A model generated the notes under the pieces. That model searched no databases, was not told the DNA's origin, and saw only the letters and a program-made list of their open reading frames with translations. DNA of 64,000 bases, taken from the NCBI GenBank assembly GCA_030765055.1, contig CM060947.1, forward strand, positions 53,724,591 to 53,788,590, written 5' to 3'. Positions 1-12,095 of the stretch are shown piece after piece. The DNA is from Mantis religiosa. Lineage: Eukaryota > Arthropoda > Insecta > Mantodea > Mantidae. The stretch's first letter is position 1, and the number at the start of each line of letters is the position of its first letter. Position numbers and translations under genes: made by a program.

Positions 1-757
1 CAGTTATGCTTACATCGGACGACAAAAACAATTAAAAATAATTTGATGTAACAGAATTTAGGGAATCAAGGGTATATATAAAAATAAAAATATCTTAATC
101 AAGTATAAATCAATAACAACGAATATTTTGGAAGCTGTTAATGCAAAGCTATACAAACCATGTTTTTACAATAACTTTACTGTTAAAGATTTTGTTTATT
201 TCTTCTAGTTTAAAAGTTTTACAAAATTATAAAATATTCTGAATAGATTTTTACACGTTGTAGCTATACGTTGTTAGTAGAAGCATTTTGGGACTTGTTT
301 TAAAAAACTGAAAAATAAAGAAAGGTGACAATATAAAGTGTACTTGAGATTCAGCTAAGATATTTGGTGGAAACATGTTTCATTTTACATTTTCTATGTA
401 CAATATACCTGCAGTAAGAGGGGAAATATGTAACCTGCCTTGGAACCTTGACAAGGAGCCTTCAGATTTATAACTTCCCTGAATTGAAGTAAAAGCACTT
501 TTAGGAAAAGAGTTTTTGCGATGTACTTGAGCGTTTTGTATCGACAGTATAAGTCAAAGCGAGAAGTGGTTAAGTACCACGTTGATATTTATGTTCAGAA
601 CTTTCTAGAGATGTGATGCGACATGGGTATAAGGATTTTCATTCAATTGGCCCATGTATACAGAGCAACCTAAAATGGATGACATATGTTGATTATTTAA
701 TTAAAAAACTGATACAATTTGTTATAATTTTAGACAACTGGTAAACATAGTTAACAT
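1..757. other. AT-rich stretch without recognisable features
   Basis: Stop codons are dense in all frames and I found no repeat shared with the rest of the window. Nothing is called here. Confidence 0.6.
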
Positions 758-1480
758 AAAAGCTCTCAGAAGCGTGTATCCTGCGTGTGCTCACTCCATT
801 TTAAAATATGGCATAACATTATGGGACCACTCACAACATTGTAAATCATTATTCATAATGTAACAACGGATTCTAAGAATACCTGGAGGAGTTAAACCAA
901 CATCTACATGCACACCATTATTTAAAAAATTTAAATTATTACCTCTACAATGTATTTTCATTTTTGAAATTTTAAAATTTTCAAATACAAATTTAATGAA
1001 AGGAAACGGCTACTGTACATTTAATGACACAGTTCATAAACATAATACTAGACAGAGAATGGATATTTATGTGAATAGAAGTAACACAAGAGCTCATCAA
1101 AACAGTGTAATAAACCTAAGAATCACTTTTTTTTGATAAACTACCTATAGGCAATAAAGCCCCTTGCAATTTTTTGGCACTTAAAAAGTCAGTTTTGGCA
1201 TTCTTGCTAGACCACTGTCTTTATTCTGTTAGTGAATTTATGGAAAGTTTATAACATTGTTACATTTCTGAATTAATTGTGTATATTATACAATTCTTGA
1301 GATATATTTATAAATTATTATTTTGTACGAATATTGACTTGTCACTGAATTCTTGATCCTTACTAATCCTTGTTGATTTACAATTATAGTTAATTGCACT
1401 GTATATTCACAATTTTACTTGTCTTATATCATAGTACTCATGTATAATGTATGATTTACAAGTTGAATAAATCATATATT
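758..1480 (+). mobile_element. Non-LTR retrotransposon 3' fragment (reverse transcriptase C-terminal region plus 3' UTR)
   Basis: Reading the plus strand from about 758 gives the region that follows the palm domain in many insect LINE reverse transcriptases: a SILKYGITLW block near 795, then CTPLFKKFKLLPLQ near 910, then a KHNTRQ block near 1040. A stop (TAA) interrupts the frame at about 861. The frame slips at the T-run near 1130, and a new frame then reads DHCLYSVSEFME up to about 1250, the usual C-terminal end of such proteins. An AATAAA-like signal lies near 1466. The enzyme would make cDNA at the target site, but this copy has lost the catalytic YADD region and is dead. Family membership below the level of LINE is not assigned. 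Confidence 0.7.
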
Positions 1481-2077
1481 TTTAAAATATTATTTATCTT
1501 TTATTGCAGTTCACCGAAACTTGCATTTTTCATATTTTAGGTATCCTTTTCTCTGCAAAAAATTAAAGTACATGGATGAAATTCTTATTAATTATTTCGC
1601 AGTCAAACAACTACCGATGTCACCTAAAACTATTCCTCAAATTACTAATCGTAACTTATTTAAAACGTATATGCTTGTAGAAATCGGTATTAATTTTGTG
1701 TTCATAATGCACATATTTTAGGAGGAGATACCTCCAAATATGGAAGACAAATATAGATGGGATTTATCAAATAATACAAGCATTAAAGCATACAAACATT
1801 TAGTAGAAAATAATTGACATTTATAAAGAAAAATATAACTGATTACTGCCAGAAAACTATTTCGAAATTGTTATTTTTGTATATGGGAAGTTTTAACATT
1901 TAATTTTAGCGTACAAAGGCCTTTGTACCTGGATTTTGTTCAGAAATGATTGTCATATTCCGTGCCAAATTTTCATTTCATTATGGTAAGTAGTTGATCA
2001 TCAAAGTTGGTACTAAAGTATAAGTCAGAAACTGTCTCACAAATAGTCAGTGTTCTTAAATGTCCAACTACTTAATA
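1481..2077. other. AT-rich stretch without recognisable features
   Basis: Short open frames only (for example 66 codons from 1521 on the plus strand), with no recognisable domain. Nothing further is supported. Confidence 0.5.
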
Positions 2078-2205
2078 CTTTTCTCAAATGGGAAGTCGTT
2101 ACCATTTTGCTTTTCTTTTCCATTTTCCCCCTTTCCTGGTCAAGCAAAAATGTCAATCAGTATTTCAAAGCTACCACGCAGCGACCAGTTCTTTAGTGTT
2201 TAACT
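2078..2205 (+). repeat. Unclassified dispersed repeat X, copy 1
   Basis: Begins with TTTCTCAAATGGGAAGTCG, passes through a CT-rich stretch and ends with an AAAGCTACCACGCAGCGACC block. The same order of blocks is seen in a second copy near 22495-22640 and, more diverged, near 17018-17140 and 17282-17375. No coding frame and no tRNA-like promoter is visible, so the class is unknown. Confidence 0.5.
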
Positions 2206-2453
2206 ATTGCTTAAATTCACTATAACCTCCTATTTTCGTTGTATCTACATCGGAAAAACTTTCCTTTAATGTCAATTCCAATGAACTTGTAATAGATGGT
2301 GGAATAGGTGCAAAGGTAAGTGCATAAATGACTGAGTGTAAGACATCGGATCCTTAGTAAGACCGTCAGTCACACACAGAACTAGATACTAAATTTTCTA
2401 TTAATGCAGTGCCCTTAAAACGTGTATTTCCGATGACATTTTTAATGGATTGG

Positions 2454-2642
<189 letters not shown>

Positions 2643-3489
2643 TGATATGAGATGATGATAATTACCATTATTGTTTCCCGAAACAAGTAATGTGTGGGGT
2701 ATTCCCACGGTTCAATGTACCAGAATAAACATGGCCATGTTTGTATATGTTATGCTATGTTGCCAAGCCCAACACAATTAGTTGCTAGCTTTCCTATTGA
2801 TACTATACTTGTAGATGAAATTTGATACTCTCGTAAGGTGAATATGTGAATCTGTATTGCAAAGGCGGTGGAGAAATTCATTTAAGTCGTGGGATATTGA
2901 TTACGGAATTATTAACTGGTAATAGATATGATCTCATAAAGAAGTGACAGGGAACGGGATTATTAACTGTAATACACAATTATCACGTCTTAAAATCAAT
3001 ACATATGTTACAAATTGATAATTATAAGTCAGAGTAGCAAAGGGACTTGGAGGTTCACAAATTACCGAGGCGGATGAAGTGCACGTATGTCATTTTTGAA
3101 AATTGTTTATAATTTAAGAGACCACGTAAGAAAGAATAGCTTAGTTTTATACGTAAATTGTCGCGTTATCTCGAAGGTCGCACACTTAGTCTGGCTTCGA
3201 AGCGACGATCTGTTGACTGCGTTGTACTCGTCGATGTTGTGGCTGAGGAGGTGCTATTTTCTCAGGGTGCGCCTCGACGAGTATAGGTATCCCTACAAAA
3301 TTATGGAGTAGATGATGTGGTTCGACTGGGAATTGGGGGTTTTTCTCAGGTAATTGAACAGAAAGTCTTGTAATACTTTTATATCAGTGTCAAGTTACTC
3401 GGATGTCTGCAGGCTTTTAATAATTTAGGAGGCACTGGCGGAATGTACTCTTAATTAAATATGCTCGAAGCTTTAAAATATTTATCTTA
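2643..3489. other. Intergenic stretch, nothing recognised
   Basis: Contains short open frames with no recognisable motif. A somewhat GC-richer patch at about 3170-3290 has a short imperfect inverted repeat (ACTCGTCGA / CGACGAGT) but no similarity that I can name. Confidence 0.5.
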
Positions 3490-5005
3490 ATTTGAGAATA
3501 TTTTGGATATCGCTTCACTGGAGGCAAATTCCTTAATATCACTTGATGCTGCTGCTATGGGTAACACTTCTCCCTACTGTAGACCTCGCCAGACTGTCTC
3601 TGTTTGTAGCAGACCAGCAGAAGATGCGAGTCGCCCAGGTTTACCTGGCCAGGATGTTTGCTGCCCAGCACCTAGACGCTTAGTGCGACTTTATCTACGC
3701 AGTATAAAAGAATTGTTTTTTGTCTCAGGCGATTGTCTTGGGCAGTAGTATAGTATCTAGCCATATGTGGGCGCAAGTGCCCCGGAGGATGTGTGCGCCC
3801 AAGTGCTGGCTGCGCTCTTCCACCTGCCTGTGGGGCATCTGAGCTCGCTTGACAGGCTAGAGGGAAAGGAATAGTGTTAAGGTATTTCTGGGCTTGGGGT
3901 TGCAGTGTCAGGGGAAAGTAGCCCTGCTCAGTTTAGGTTGCCCAAAGCGTCTTTGAGCAGCCGGCTTCCAGGGCTACGGCGAGGAACCCTATGGTCGTAA
4001 CGGCCAAGGGTATTCACCAGGTTATTGAGATGGGAGTCTAGCTTATTGTAGATGTACAGGATCTCTCCTGCGCCACGTCTACAGTATATGGGACTCCGGA
4101 GTAAGTGTGGAGGATATGGGACGGGAATCTACCCCCAGTATCGTAGATAATTCCTAGCACTTTTTTCTGGACGCGCTGCAGTCTCCGAATAGTGGTCGGA
4201 GCCGCTGATCCCCAGACTTCTCAGCCGTACTGAATCAGGGGCGGGATAATCGCCCGATACAGGCGTAGTTTGAAGTGTGTGGGCATAGAGGATTAAAAAT
4301 AGGGTATAACTGCCTAAGTGCTGCATGTCCTTGTCCGGCTTTGACCCGGACGTGAGGGACGTAGGTGAGGCTGCGATCGAGGAGGACGCCAAGGTATTTG
4401 GCAGGGGAACCCAGGGGATTTGCCCCTATCTCAACCTCAGCGAACAATCCGGTCGCCTAGCTCGGACCTTTGCCAGGAGAAGAGCAGAGCTCTTCGCTGG
4501 GCTAATGGCCAACCTACACCTTTCATCCCAGCGGCCAATGGCTCGGAGCTGGCGCTGCAGTGGAAGATAACAATAACGCAAGTTTTTGTTACGTGCTATT
4601 ATGAGGACATCGTCGGCATATTGGCACGTAACAGTCAGTGGTTCGAGAGGGAAATCAGACATGTAGGCCGCAAAGAGTAGCGGGGTCAGAACACTGCCTT
4701 CCGGGATTCCTGCTGCTATGGGTCTGACTGATGACAGCCCTTCCACTCTCCCCCTGAAAGTGCGTTCTCTGAGAAAACTGCTAATCAGAGCGAGATAGGG
4801 AGGAGGTACTTTGGCCTCCCTGAGCTTGTACAGTAGGCCTTAGTGCCAGGTTGTGGCAAAGGCTTTTTCTACATCCAGCAGTACCACAACTGCCTTGAGG
4901 TTTTCCTGGAATCCCAGGGCCATCCTCTCGGGCAGTCGCAATAGCTGCAAGGTCGTGGAGTGTCCATGACGAAAACCAAACTGGTCATCAACACTGCCCA
5001 TTTCT
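3490..5005 (-). mobile_element. 5'-truncated jockey-like non-LTR retrotransposon
   Basis: On the minus strand the element starts inside the reverse transcriptase at about 5005, where homology ends abruptly, and ends with a GC-richer 3' UTR of roughly 430 bp (3927 down to about 3490). Truncation at the 5' end is the normal outcome of incomplete target-primed reverse transcription. I see no clear A-tail or TSD, so both ends are approximate. Confidence 0.75.
3928..5005 (-). pseudogene. Broken reverse transcriptase ORF2 of jockey-like element
   Basis: The reading runs right to left. DQFGFRHGHSTTLQ near 4985 and VVLLDVEKAFATTWH near 4870 are the first RT blocks. A TAA at 4840-4842 interrupts just after TWH. 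GIPEGSVLTPLLF and the catalytic YADDVLI follow between about 4700 and 4600, in the same frame. Near 4445 the frame shifts and continues with KYLGVLLDRSLTYVPH, then LRLYRAIIPPLIQYG, a second stop near 4219, EVWGSAAPTTIRRLQ and finally NNLVNTLGRYDHRVP, closing at a stop at 3928-3930. The block order and spacing match the C-terminal half of jockey-clade ORF2. At least two stops and one frameshift make it non-functional. The endonuclease domain is absent through truncation. Confidence 0.85.
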
Positions 5006-6544
5006 ACAACTCCCCAGAAACGGTAAATTCCTTTCTTTGTGTCTACTACAAAAAGGGAAAGGCATTAACCCTTGTGGCCAACGCTAAGTGGGTAGCAACA
5101 ACGGAAATTGTATCGTTATAGTTGCCCCAAAACCTAGTAGACAATCCGTAGAAACTACGCCTGTGTATTTTCTTGGTTATAATTTTCGAGGTTTACAACA
5201 TTTTATACATAATTTATATATGTGATACGCTCATACAGATATTATTATAAAATCATAGATATTGCTATTGATATAACTGATAATAATTCCTGAATGAATA
5301 ATATTTAATAGTTTATTTTGTACTGGAATAATGGGAAGGCGAAAATATCGCTACAAAATTAGAAGTTTAAGATTTCGCAGTGTATGATGTACTTTCATAC
5401 CGTGATACTATAACCAAAACTCTCTCGAGTTTCTCTTTCCACTGTAACTAGTTTCTAAGTTTTGTTAACAAGTCATTTATGGTAATCCTATACTGGCGCT
5501 AGCCCCAAGCGAACTTTCCACGTAGCAGTTTAGCGATTCACTGTAACTAAGGCTTCTCACTGTTGTTATGGAAACAGTTATTTTAAACGCTGATGTTGTT
5601 ATACTTCAGATGTTACTACATACAACGCCTCAATGTTAGAGTTTCAGAAAGAGCTTATCCCTACATCCTCATATAGTCGCCGACTCGATTAAATAGCTCA
5701 TTTATTAACGTCGAATGTATCATTCTAGTTTGCTAGTGTCGTTACACACGCCAAAGTATAGACTGAGAGAAGGATCCCATAGTTCACCACTGCAGCAGCC
5801 GATAGCAGAATGGTTGGTATCAAGGAATGAGATATTAAACACAGCACCAACTAGGTGTTGCATTCAAGGAGACGGTATCAAATTTTCTTCCTCGTGGTAC
5901 GATTGAAACTGCCTCCTTGTGTCCGTCATTTTTTATTGCCAACTGCTTCAGTGGTGAACTAATAGATGTTTACGTGGATATTTGTCAGAATGAACAAGAC
6001 CAGTTAAGTTAACTGATGAATTTTATGAACTATTCGAAGCGAGTTACTATTTGAAGTCGAAGAACTAAGCGTTTCTGAATCTCATATATTTGATAACTTA
6101 TGTGGATTAATAATTTACAGTTCAATAGTATGCTAAGTATTTAATTCTAGAATCCATATTAGAAATTTTAGACCCGTAGTGTCAGTGATTCCCAAGTATT
6201 TAAGATCTGATAAGTAGCTTACAGTTCGTAGTTAACCAATTACTTTATGAAATATTTGGAAAAACCGTAAAAAGCAATAAGAAATCAAAATTGCTTTTGC
6301 ATATTTTACTGGACAGTAGGAAAAAATAATGAATTTTACCGGAATCGTACTAAGTTTATGTGGCAATGTAAATAGAAGCACGTGTACGTGTACTACATCA
6401 TTGACTGTTCAGCCTTGTAACCCTCTACGGATGACAAATATAGTTATTATATATACAAAAGTCAAAGAGTAATTAATTAGTATTTTATTTGGAAAATTTA
6501 CCTTAATTAGTATATATTAATAAGAGTGCGACATTACAAACGAA
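5006..6544. other. Intergenic stretch, nothing recognised
   Basis: No convincing coding frame and no similarity to the other repeats of the window. Confidence 0.5.
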
Positions 6545-7020
6545 AACCTTTAAAAAGTGGCGAAGAAAAGATTATATTACACATGTTTTGAATGTGTGTG
6601 AAAAATACCCAACCTTAGCAATCGAGGAAATTTGTTAATTTGTCAGCAGAATTAACCAATGTTTCAGCACCAAGTATCAATGACGATCTAAGTAAGCTTG
6701 TGGAAACGGGCGGGCTTTCCACTCCAGGAGAACACCGAAAAAGAAGGAAGTCAGTTGTAGAAAGTGAATGTGATGAATTTGTTAAAAGTGTTACTCGTCG
6801 CAAGTTTCAGAGCTTCTCTGAAAGAAAAGAGCCAGCACAATTACAAAAGTGCTTCAAGTAGTACTCAATGATATCATTTAGATGAACTTTAAAAAACCAG
6901 CTTCTACACCATTCATCGTGACATAGGTTTTGAATGTACAAACAGAAACAGAAAATAAATATAATGGTTGAGCATGAAGATAAATTGTTGTACGAAGAAA
7001 TCATGAAAGAAAAGTTTGGA
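6545..7020 (+). pseudogene. Decayed transposase N-terminal region (Tc1/IS630-like), tentative
   Basis: An open frame from 6640 to 6861 reads TNVSAPSIND, then STPGEHRKRRKS and VTRRKFQSFSERKE. This resembles a helix-turn-helix followed by an SPGK-RKRK linker and a second HTH start, as in some IS630/Tc1-like insect transposases. In another frame TIHRDIGFECTNRNRK follows at about 6910-6955, similar in position to the second HTH recognition helix of that group. Two frame changes are needed to join the pieces. No DDE catalytic region is visible downstream. The match is from memory of motif style only; an unrelated decayed gene is possible. Confidence 0.4.
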
Positions 7021-8631
7021 AGTGGAAGTCGTCTAAGGAATTTATCCGTTTTCAGATTCCAATTAGGTATGTAATTTTTTTTTCAGTTGCACGCCAGTAG
7101 AACATTCAAGTCATTGCGAAAATGGCTACACACAATTGTTTAGCACTGTTACTCCACAGAAAGACCCATGCCTTAATTTTTAATGTATAAATGAGGTGAG
7201 GTTATGTATTGAAATCAAATATTTGAAATCAAATATATGTAAGTCTTCAGTTACTTGTTAGCGTACTAAAGGACACATATATTACACAGTTCACACATCT
7301 TTGTGTTTAATCTTAACGTGAAAGTGCCCCCACATAAAGTACTCAAACATCGAAAACGGCAAAGCAAACTTTTCAAGTTGGCTGACAGCGCTGATGCTGG
7401 ACACGTGGTTGGTAAAATGGTGCGAATATTCCCTCCATCACAGTCGCCTGCTGAGTAGTACACTTTCGCTCTTTGTTTACATCATATAAGCTAAGGATGG
7501 CTCCGGTATACATTTAAATTATATGGTCAAAACCTCCTTATCCACTCTTTTGCTAATGTATTAATTGAAGGAACACATGTCTTGCTTGATAGGCTATTTG
7601 TTTATCTAGCCAAAAAATATTTAAATTTTTATGGTTATAACGTAGTAAAATTTTATAATAATAAGGACATCGATATTCAAGAAGCTATCGAGCTATGAGC
7701 GAAGTCGAAAGAAAGGTATGTGCAAGCTTACAAAGCTATACGAAGCGGTGGTTTAATAAACACGCTAGCGGCATATTCTCCTCAGAAAAGTAAAAAAAAA
7801 ATTGCATATCCAGAAGCTTATGACCCGAATATTCGTATTGCAGCCTATTATATCTTTAAATGTTTATGTTGATATTTCCATATATGTGAAACTGAAGGAA
7901 TTTTCGTATAACTCATATGAAAATCCATGTTCCACCTCAAGATGTACTAAATAAATAAAAAGAATTGAATCACGTTTTAATGTTAACATGCCTAATTACA
8001 AATTTATTATTTTAATCAACAATCAATTCATACATTGTATATTTTGGTAAGGACTGCAAATTCACCTTACACAACCAAACACGTTTTAACAATAATTAAC
8101 ATATGAATCAGATACTGCAAAAATTTATTTTTGGTTAGAGATATGCTAAGCATTTGTTCCTGGACTCGCAAAAAATGCCAAACTTGCGAATATTTTAAGG
8201 AGGCGGCTAATCTGTATACCTAATAGCGATCTTCAAGTCTTGCTAATGCCAATAATCGATCTCATTGAACACTTGTTTAAGATAAGAAAGACAAGACGGG
8301 AAACAGGAAAATTTTAGGAACATCTCATCTTTTATTAGCTTCATGACCACCCTACCAACACTTCTACTTACATGTGACTACTCTAAAGGTGCCAAAGTGA
8401 TCTGAATGAATTTTTACTCTGTGACTGACCATCCTAGTATTTTGTATTTACTTTCTAACTTTCAGGTTTACATATACGTAGTTGTAGCACCATTGGTAGC
8501 AGTTAAACACACTGAATTTCAGGAACACCTTGAGCTGATAGATTTCTCCGCTACACTAGCGTAACTGTATCTGACGTCATAAATTACATCGCTAATAACA
8601 CCCACTATCGGATAAAATCTTACATTTTGTG
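7021..8631. other. Intergenic stretch, nothing firmly recognised
   Basis: A moderately GC-rich patch at 7290-7460 has a 65-codon minus-strand frame with no known motif. At 7690-7850 a short frame reads AYKAIRSGGLINTLAAYSP, weakly like a pipsqueak-type HTH, but it is too short and broken to call. Confidence 0.4.
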
Positions 8632-8822
8632 CTGTTCTTTTTTCTTAATTAGCCGTTTTTTTTCTTATTTCCGTTTATTTTCTTACCTGTTTCCTTAGTT
8701 TCACACATATACACTATACACATAAACACAAAGGCCCAAGGTGGGACTCGAACCCGTGATCCTCTACGCGGCAGAACGCTAGAGACATACGCTCTAGCGA
8801 CCATAGCCACGAGGGTCAACCT
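8632..8822 (-). repeat. SINE-F copy 1 (tRNA-derived)
   Basis: The minus-strand head, about 8822 down to 8730, folds as a tRNA-like sequence with an A box near the 5' end and a B box GGGTTCGAGTCCC. The body (AAGGAAACAGGTAAGAAAAT) and A/T-rich tail run down to about 8632. A second copy with the same head and body lies at 57144-57371 inside mariner M3, which confirms a dispersed family rather than a functional tRNA gene. Confidence 0.75.
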
Positions 8823-10222
8823 ACATTGACCATCTAATGATTCTAATTTTGACTTTTTCCAATGTACATTGATTTTATAATATATAAATCATTTATTGCA
8901 ATGATTTATCTGTGCACCTAGCATTTCTTTATAAAATTACAAATCGTATGTGCCAACAGATCCGATATTACAAGCGTTTGGTTTTAGTCGATGACTTCAA
9001 ACATTTTATTTCTGATGCAATCCCGATATATAAATACTCTGCACTACAATACCTGCTCCACGTGTTATAGGCGACATTGCTATAGAATTAAGCGAATGTC
9101 CATTTGTGCGCCACTGAAATCCGTCACTGATACATCAACTCAAGCACTGCGGTGAAAATCAAAGGATTGCTACAAGTGTAAATCTCTTGCCAAAAGCAAA
9201 ATATTGCTACGAAATACAAAATAAACACATAAAAATGCTTTTGAAAGCAGGAAACAAAATGTCTAATTCCCAGCTTATGAATAAATGTATGCAATGCATC
9301 GATTTCCCCCTTTTCAATTTACACAACCTTTTTATCCTCTCGAAATTCGCGCTTTTATAAACCCGCCGCGGGGGGCCCTCTTTCAGATCTGTGTAATTTG
9401 AACACTGAGCGAGTCCAGAGTTCGATCATGCCAATTGCCTGAGGTACATTTCTTCTCTTTTCTCCTATTAGAACTAACTGGAGCAATGATAATATACAAT
9501 ACGTATGCTTTCATTTCAAAGCCTTCAGATTTAAAAAACTACTTAAAACAAATTTGCTTTCATAAATTAAAACCATTATGATTTAGACAGCGAGGGGGAA
9601 ATAAGTGAGATATCCTGGCGTATTCTGCAATTCCCTGGTTGGCAGGCGAATTTTGGGATCGTTTATGTCCCCTTCATTGTGTTACCTTTCATATCTAAGG
9701 CTCGCTTTTATGTTTTGCGACGTGTTGTGGTGCAGGATAGATGGTGTAGCTGCTTGCTCAAAGGAAAATAAATTACCTTGAAAGCTGGAGGGCTGCTTGC
9801 TTGATAAGTCGAATATCTTGGAAATGGACGCTCTCCAATTTCTAAGGTTCCTACTGTCCCATTCTATATGGGCCTAAGAGACCGCTATATCACGCCCGAT
9901 GTTGCTTTACCTGCCGTAAATCTACGAGACAAGAACTTTAACTTTACTTCTTCCGAAGGAAGTTGTAGTTTAACTTTCGAAATGTCAGCATAATACCCTT
10001 AAACCATAGATGACTCTTTCTTGTTGAGACAATCATTTATTTCTATTAATATGAAATTTCAAACACCCATACTTTTCCCTCCTAAGGTTGCGAGTTCGTA
10101 AGCCTGCCCAGCTCCATTTTACAAGTCAGCTTAAAGCAACAGATCCATGTCAGATTTACTTACAATGGAACTCCTGCTCGTCAAAACCCTGGCACACTGG
10201 TGAAGTGGTGTGGTACAAAATA
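8823..10222. other. Intergenic stretch, nothing recognised
   Basis: AT-rich with two moderately GC-rich patches (9360-9450 and 9590-9960). No domain, repeat or RNA gene is recognisable. Confidence 0.5.
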
Positions 10223-11104
10223 CGAGATCTGATCAATAAGGAATGATCACAATCCTTTTTTAACAACGTACCTTTACTCATCCTCATAATTTTGATGGTC
10301 CTTCTCAAAATATTCTTCCCTGAATGCGATGCACTTGTCCCAGCGTTTCTGCCAGTCTTCAAATACATGCAGCCTTCACCGCTGCTTCTGATCACGGATA
10401 ATGCCTCCAACGAAAGCGTTTCTTCAAGTTAGGGAATAAAAAATGTCACACGGGGCTAAATCCGGACTACAGTGAGGGTGAGTGATGCACTTCACGTTGA
10501 TTTCTGCAAGATATTCAGCAAAAACTTTGGCAATATGCGGTCGCGCACTATCGTGGTGCAGCATCCATCCTGCTTCACGGAAATATGATCTTTTGCGCCT
10601 GATATGGACGTGCAATGTTTTCAGGACATCCCTGTAGTATTGTCCAGCTACTGATGTGTGTGCAGGTACAACATGCTGATAAACCATTCCATGAATATCA
10701 AAGGAGATGACCATAACTTTCCCAGCAGAAGCAACCACTTTTTCTTTCGGGAGGGGGGGGGGTTGGCGATGAAGGAGATTTCCGCACTGAGCTTTGCTGT
10801 TTGCTCTCAGGATCAAAATGATGTAGTCAGGTTTCTTCAGCAGTGAAGATTACTTTTGAAAGAAAACTCCGGATCTTCCTCTAACATCAACTTTAACTGC
10901 ATGTTACCTCCATTGCAGCGGTGGGCAATACTGAACATGTCTGAACTTTCCTGGTTGTCACAGGCGGAACCAGCAGTACCAACAATGAAATTACTACCGC
11001 GTGTTTGTTTCACATTAAGCTAACAGAATATAATAAGATTGAATTTTAGTGTAAAAAATTATAACCGTAAAATATTGTGATTGTTCTTTATTGAACAGCC
11101 TTCG
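10223..11104 (-). mobile_element. Mariner M1a, internally deleted copy
   Basis: Terminal inverted repeats of the M1 type (GCTGTTCAATAAAGAATGATCA) are recognisable at both ends, diverged at the left end, with a TA at 10221-10222. On the minus strand the 5' untranslated part joins directly to the catalytic half at about 10890. Compared with near-full M1b, about 400 bp carrying both helix-turn-helix motifs are missing. The same junction occurs in M1d at 60915-61841. A further gap of about 40 bp near the C-terminus removes codons after the third catalytic region. Confidence 0.85.
10424..10816 (-). pseudogene. Mariner M1a transposase catalytic fragment
   Basis: A 130-codon frame holds HHVVPAHTS-like linker sequence, the second catalytic block MLHHDSARPH and the third block SPDLAPCDIF, as in mariner D,D34D transposases. 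The first catalytic block upstream in another frame reads TAEET where intact relatives read TADET, followed at once by a stop, so the first metal-binding Asp is changed to Glu. A G/C homopolymer near 10752 accounts for a frame change. There is no DNA-binding domain. It cannot encode an active transposase. Mariner transposase cuts at its inverted repeats and reinserts at TA. Confidence 0.85.
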
Positions 11105-11416
11105 TGTTTACAGTATAGCTTAACATTCTTTTTATTTCTTCACTTTCTTAACCTCATCACAAAACAAGTGGATATTCCCTTAAAATAACACCTGAAGCTT
11201 TCCTGGCGAGGAATATGTTCAAGTTGTTCTCGGGAAGCATGTCAGGTGAAAAGACGACAGAAATCGACGTTTCGAGAGCCTACATCTCTCACATCATCAG
11301 AATATTTATTAAATGTTAAAACCACAATTTAATCACTGGATATAACGCAAATATAAACAAAGACAAAAGTCTATCGATATTCGCACATCTGAACAAAGAC
11401 TGTTTTCGGTAAACTA

Positions 11417-12095
11417 CAAGGGGCGTCCAGAAAGTAAGTTCTGCTTCAATTTATCTACGCTGCAGCGCTGCGAACGCAGTTCCGCACTTGCACGGTAGAC
11501 GCTCTGTATCAAGGAGAAGAAGCGTGCGCCATTGTGAGATCGCTGTCAGCCACGTACGCTTTGTTGTGCTTGTTTACAATGTCGGTGTTGATTGAAAATC
11601 CCGCCGCTTGTGAAATCAGATCTGTGATTCGTTTTCTGAATGCTAGGTAAGTGAAACCAATTTAAATTTATCGGCAAATTTGCAACGTCAAAAGGTTTTG
11701 TGCTTCTTCACGACAACGCACGACCACACACTGCAAATGCGACCAAAAACATTCTACAGGGATTTGGCTGGGACGCGTTTGATAACCCCTCGTACACCCC
11801 TGACCTCGCTCCTAGTGGTTTCATCTGTTTTTGCATCTCAAATATTTCCTTGACGGTCAACACTTCAACAATGACGAAGAGCTGAAAGAAAATGTTTCCA
11901 ACTGGTTGAATACACAGGCGGCAAATTTCTAAGAAGAAGGTATACAAAAACTTATGCATCGCTATGACAAATGCCTGCAGTTATGTAGAAAAGTAGTTTA
12001 AGAGTTATAGAATTTTGTGGAGTAAATAATTTTTCTGTATCTGTACACAATTTAATTTTATTACCATACATAACTTACTTTCTGGACGTACCTCG
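11417..12095 (+). mobile_element. Mariner M5, internally deleted copy with TA duplications
   Basis: Inverted repeats GCGTCCAGAAAGTAAGTT (left) and its complement (right, ending near 12090) bound a 679-bp element, with TA at 11415-11416 and 12096-12097. A typical full mariner is about 1.3 kb. The deletion joins the first helix-turn-helix to the second catalytic block. Confidence 0.9.
11579..11885 (+). pseudogene. Mariner M5 transposase remnant
   Basis: The start ATG at 11579 opens MSVLIENPAACEIRSVIRFL, the usual N-terminus and first HTH of this mariner group. A TAA follows at 11648, then VKPI, a further stop, IYRQICNV, and the internal deletion. The second frame segment (11700-11885) reads LLHDNARPHTA and YTPDLAPSGF. 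The third catalytic Asp, expected after APS, is Gly. The copy lacks the first catalytic Asp altogether and is dead. Confidence 0.85.

Noticed and set aside
7680..7860. Pipsqueak-type HTH fragment
   Set aside because: Only about 20 residues weakly resemble the motif and the frame is broken on both sides.
9368..9450. Possible SINE head near AGAGTTCGATCATGCC
   Set aside because: Only a B-box-like stretch; no A box, no body match.
11640..11656. Splice donor AGGTAAGT in mariner M5
   Set aside because: Other mariners of this type read uninterrupted coding sequence here (AKNVKP-like); the GTAAGT arises from point changes in those codons.
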